Assembly (NCBI GenBank): GCA_044233795.1
Contig: JBIIJL010000068.1
Location: forward strand, 1 to 10,700
Source: JBIIJL01 sp044233795
GTDB lineage: Bacteria; Pseudomonadota; Gammaproteobacteria; Legionellales; Legionellaceae
DNA length: 10,700 nucleotides
Direction: 5' to 3'
The notes beneath the pieces were generated by a model. The model was not told the DNA's origin. It ran no database searches and was given only the letters and a program-made list of their open reading frames with translations. Positions 8,950-10,700 of the stretch are shown here, piece after piece. The position numbers and the translations under genes were made by a program. Position 1 is the stretch's first letter. Every line of letters begins with the position of its first letter.

Positions 8950-10218
8950 CTATCTTTTACGCCTTTTTGAAGCTTTAACCATCCTAACCGTCTTGATGGT
9001 ATTATCGCTTACTTTTAAGATTTCAATCTGGTAGTTTTCAATCATTAAACAACATTCCGCTGGGGGGATATAACCAAGATATTCAATGATTAGGCCACTT
9101 AATGTGCGCGGACCTAAAGAGGGGAGGTTCCAATTGAGCAGTCGATTTAAATTTCTCAGTGTTATGCTCGCATCAACCACCACAGAGCCATCATCTTGAG
9201 GTGTAATATCCTGACTTAAATCAGCGATATCGGTAGTAAACTCTCCCACTATTTCTTCTAAAATATCTTCCATGGTTACAAGGCCTTGCAAATCACCATA
9301 CTCATCAACCACAAAACAACTGCGCACTTTCATTCTTTGGAAATTTAAAATCTGAATATTCAATGTCGTACCTTCAGGGATATAATAAGGAGGCCTAGCA
9401 GATTTCACGAGACCGCCTAGATCTAATTTATCCTCAAGAGCTAGATGCAACACAGATCGAATATGCACCATACCAACGAGATTATCGATAGAGCCACGAA
9501 ATAGCGGCAACCGAGTATGTTGGGCAGTTTCTAATTGCACAAGAAGTTCATGCCATGGTTGCTCAAGATCGATCCCGACGATATCTGACTTGGGCACCAT
9601 AATATCTTCAACCCGCGCCTGCTCTAAATCTATTAAACTCAATAACATACTTTTGTGCTCGATGGGCAACAATCCACCTGACTCATGAACCACGATACGT
9701 AACTCGTCTCGAGATAGTGCATCTTTGTGCGCGTTTTCAAAAGATACACCAAAGATATGTAACAACCCATTCGCCAACCAATTGATAAGACGTACCAACG
9801 GGGAAAGAATGATGAGAATAATTTTTAATGGCAGCGACGTAGCAAATGCAACTTGTTGTGGATGAAGAGCAGCAAGTGTTTTTGGCGTCATTTCAGAAAA
9901 AACCAACACAAAAAATGTTAACAAAACGGTCGCAAAAGCAACCCCCATATCACCATATAATCGTTGTCCAATCAGCGTTGCAACCATAGATGCAATGATG
10001 TTCGCCAAAGTATTACCAATCAGTACAACACCAAGCAACCGCTCCGGATGTGCCAACATTTGATTGACTCTAATCGCTTGTTTGTTTTTTTTCTTGACAA
10101 GATGCCTTAGCCGATAACGATTGATTGACATCATCCCAATTTCAGCGCCTGAAAAAAAACCTGAAAAAATAATCAATACAACCAACGTAATAAACAGCAG
10201 GCTCAACGAAACTTGCAC
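8950..10218 (-). CDS. yfjD: CNNM/CorC-type membrane protein, YfjD-like
   Basis: An integral membrane protein of the CNNM/HlyC-CorC family, several members of which are linked to Mg2+ export or resistance. The DUF21/CNNM transmembrane domain fills residues 1 to about 175, with SGFFSGAEIGMMSINRYRLR (19-38) and LVFSEMTPKTLAALHP. A CBS pair follows (about 190-330, with VEDIMVPKSDIVGID and CFVVDEYGDLQGLVTMEDIL), and then the CorC C-terminal domain with RTLSGLIIEYLG. A basic tail ends in SKRRKR. Length (422) and motifs are close to E. coli YfjD (about 428), so it is not CorC, which lacks the membrane domain. The start is GTG at 10218, backed by AAGGAA at 10230-10225. It converges on the pseudogene. 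The transported ion is inferred from the family only. Confidence 0.95.
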   Translation of the reverse strand: MQVSLSLLFITLVVLIIFSGFFSGAEIGMMSINRYRLRHLVKKKNKQAIRVNQMLAHPERLLGVVLIGNTLANIIASMVATLIGQRLYGDMGVAFATVLLTFFVLVFSEMTPKTLAALHPQQVAFATSLPLKIILIILSPLVRLINWLANGLLHIFGVSFENAHKDALSRDELRIVVHESGGLLPIEHKSMLLSLIDLEQARVEDIMVPKSDIVGIDLEQPWHELLVQLETAQHTRLPLFRGSIDNLVGMVHIRSVLHLALEDKLDLGGLVKSARPPYYIPEGTTLNIQILNFQRMKVRSCFVVDEYGDLQGLVTMEDILEEIVGEFTTDIADLSQDITPQDDGSVVVDASITLRNLNRLLNWNLPSLGPRTLSGLIIEYLGYIPPAECCLMIENYQIEILKVSDNTIKTVRMVKASKRRKR

Positions 10219-10512
10219 AAGATTTTCCTTGAATAATGGTTAGAGTGTGTGTTGAGAATTGCTCTACAACGCCTACGTAACGCGGCTTGTCCGCATCATC
10301 CAGGAGATCTCTGGATACCGTGGACAAACCGCGGTACGTGGGTACTTTAGAACATTTTCCAAAACGAAATGTCAAAAAACCCTATGATGATTAAACAAAA
10401 CATCATACCAAAAAGTTTCAACAACTGCAGGGCCTTCTTATATAAGTTTTAACATGAGTATTTGGATACAACACATCATCCGATGTCCTGCCTCGTTGAG
10501 AGCTAACAAGAG
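10219..10512. other. Intergenic region upstream of the CorC-type gene
   Basis: This holds the CorC-type gene's ribosome-binding site (10225-10230) and the 71-bp palindrome described separately, and no open frame I believe in. A 6-bp inverted repeat, ATGATG (10384-10389) and CATCAT (10401-10406), is followed on the minus strand by a run of six T at 10378-10373. It could be a weak terminator for leftward transcription, but it is AT-rich. I found no convincing promoter for the CorC-type gene. Confidence 0.45.
10272..10342. repeat. 71-bp imperfect palindrome with nested hairpins
   Basis: The two 21-base outer arms, 10272-10292 and 10322-10342, are reverse complements at 18 of 21 positions. Exactly centred between them (centre at 10307) is a second stem, ATCCAG (10298-10303) with CTGGAT (10311-10316). 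Each outer arm can also fold alone: GCGG-CTTGT-CCGC on the left and TACCGTGG-ACAAA-CCGCGGTA on the right. It is more GC-rich than its surroundings. This is the build of dispersed palindromic elements (REP/RPE-like units) seen in several bacteria with host-associated lifestyles. Only one copy is in the window, so repetition elsewhere is inferred. It starts 54 bases upstream of the CorC-type start codon. Confidence 0.7.
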
Positions 10513-10541
10513 TTGACTATATAATTATCATTACACATAAT
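10513..10541 (+). promoter_or_regulatory. Strong sigma70 promoter for a structured RNA
   Basis: A -35 TTGACT (10513-10518) lies 17 bases from a -10 CATAAT (10536-10541): five of six matches in each box at ideal spacing, in an A/T-rich setting. The predicted start, 10548-10550, falls at the foot of the long inverted repeat that follows. That coincidence supports the call. Confidence 0.7.
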
Positions 10542-10548
10542 TCACAAG

Positions 10549-10642
10549 AGCCCCAGATAACCACAAGTCTACAGCTCAGAAGCCTTTCGCATGGCGTAGC
10601 TTGGCGTTGTAGTAGAATAAGCAACCGTGGTTTCTCTGGGGC
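10549..10642 (+). ncRNA. Candidate structured RNA or 5' leader, family not recognised
   Basis: About 94 bases that fold back on themselves. GCCCCAGA (10550-10557) pairs with TCTGGGGC (10635-10642), and AACCAC (10559-10564) with GTGGTT (10627-10632) across a small internal loop. Further in, CTACAGC (10569-10575) can pair with GTTGTAG (10606-10612, one G-U), and GCC (10582-10584) with GGC (10593-10595) around TTTCGCAT. It starts at the predicted transcription start. I compared it from memory with 6S RNA, tmRNA, RNase P RNA and tRNAs and it matches none. No terminator follows directly. An ATG at 10646, in a frame open to the window end, lies right after the GGGG of the closing stem. It may therefore be a leader that hides a ribosome-binding site and not a free small RNA. 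Confidence 0.45.
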
Positions 10643-10700
10643 AAAATGAATCGCTACTATTTTACTGGTTGCATCGTCAATAAAAACGATTGCACAGCAT

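Noticed and set aside
10142..10375. Minus-strand open frame of 77 codons overlapping the CorC-type gene start
   Set aside because: It runs through the palindrome and the ribosome-binding site of the CorC-type gene in another frame and has no recognisable motif.
10454..10516. Twenty-codon open frame starting MSIWIQHI
   Set aside because: There is no ribosome-binding site, no recognisable motif, and it runs into the -35 box of the strong promoter.

Overview
The window reads as chromosomal DNA of a gammaproteobacterium. The 16S gene, a tRNA-Ile(GAU) in the rRNA spacer, a bacterial 4.5S RNA and the order ffs-dnaX-ybaB-recR all fit. The AT-rich protein genes and parts of the 16S resemble Legionella and its relatives (order Legionellales). 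That placement is made by eye and is tentative.

Layout. Positions 1-2140 hold the promoter-proximal half of a ribosomal RNA operon on the minus strand. Reading against the numbering, it has a TTGACA/TAGAAT promoter, a leader with a boxA-like antitermination site, the 16S gene flanked by a perfect 17-bp processing stem, and tRNA-Ile. The operon runs off the left edge before any tRNA-Ala or 23S is seen. Positions 2141-2475 are an AT-rich divergent intergenic region. From 2476 to 8201 the plus strand carries a compact run: 4.5S RNA, dnaX (clamp-loader tau/gamma subunit), the ybaB nucleoid-associated protein, recR, an exported DUF547 protein, and a large membrane phosphatase/sulfatase-superfamily protein. 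The last three are joined by short overlaps (8 bases, then a 4-base GTGA overlap), so they are probably translationally coupled. Positions 8202-8949 contain a decayed gene with three in-frame TGA stops and one frameshift. Positions 8950-10218 (minus) encode a CNNM/CorC (YfjD-type) membrane protein with a CBS pair.

The right end, 10219-10700, has no complete gene but is the least ordinary part. A 71-bp imperfect palindrome made of nested hairpins lies just upstream of the CorC-type gene and looks like a dispersed repeat unit. Further right, a near-consensus sigma70 promoter starts at the foot of a long, branched, self-complementary RNA of about 94 nt. It is either a small RNA or the structured leader of a gene that begins at the window edge.

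Most of the window is housekeeping: ribosome production, protein targeting, replication, recombinational repair and envelope maintenance. I found no CRISPR array, phage module, insertion sequence or defence system. The main candidates for something new are the structured RNA at the right edge, the palindromic element and the DUF547-phosphatase gene pair.
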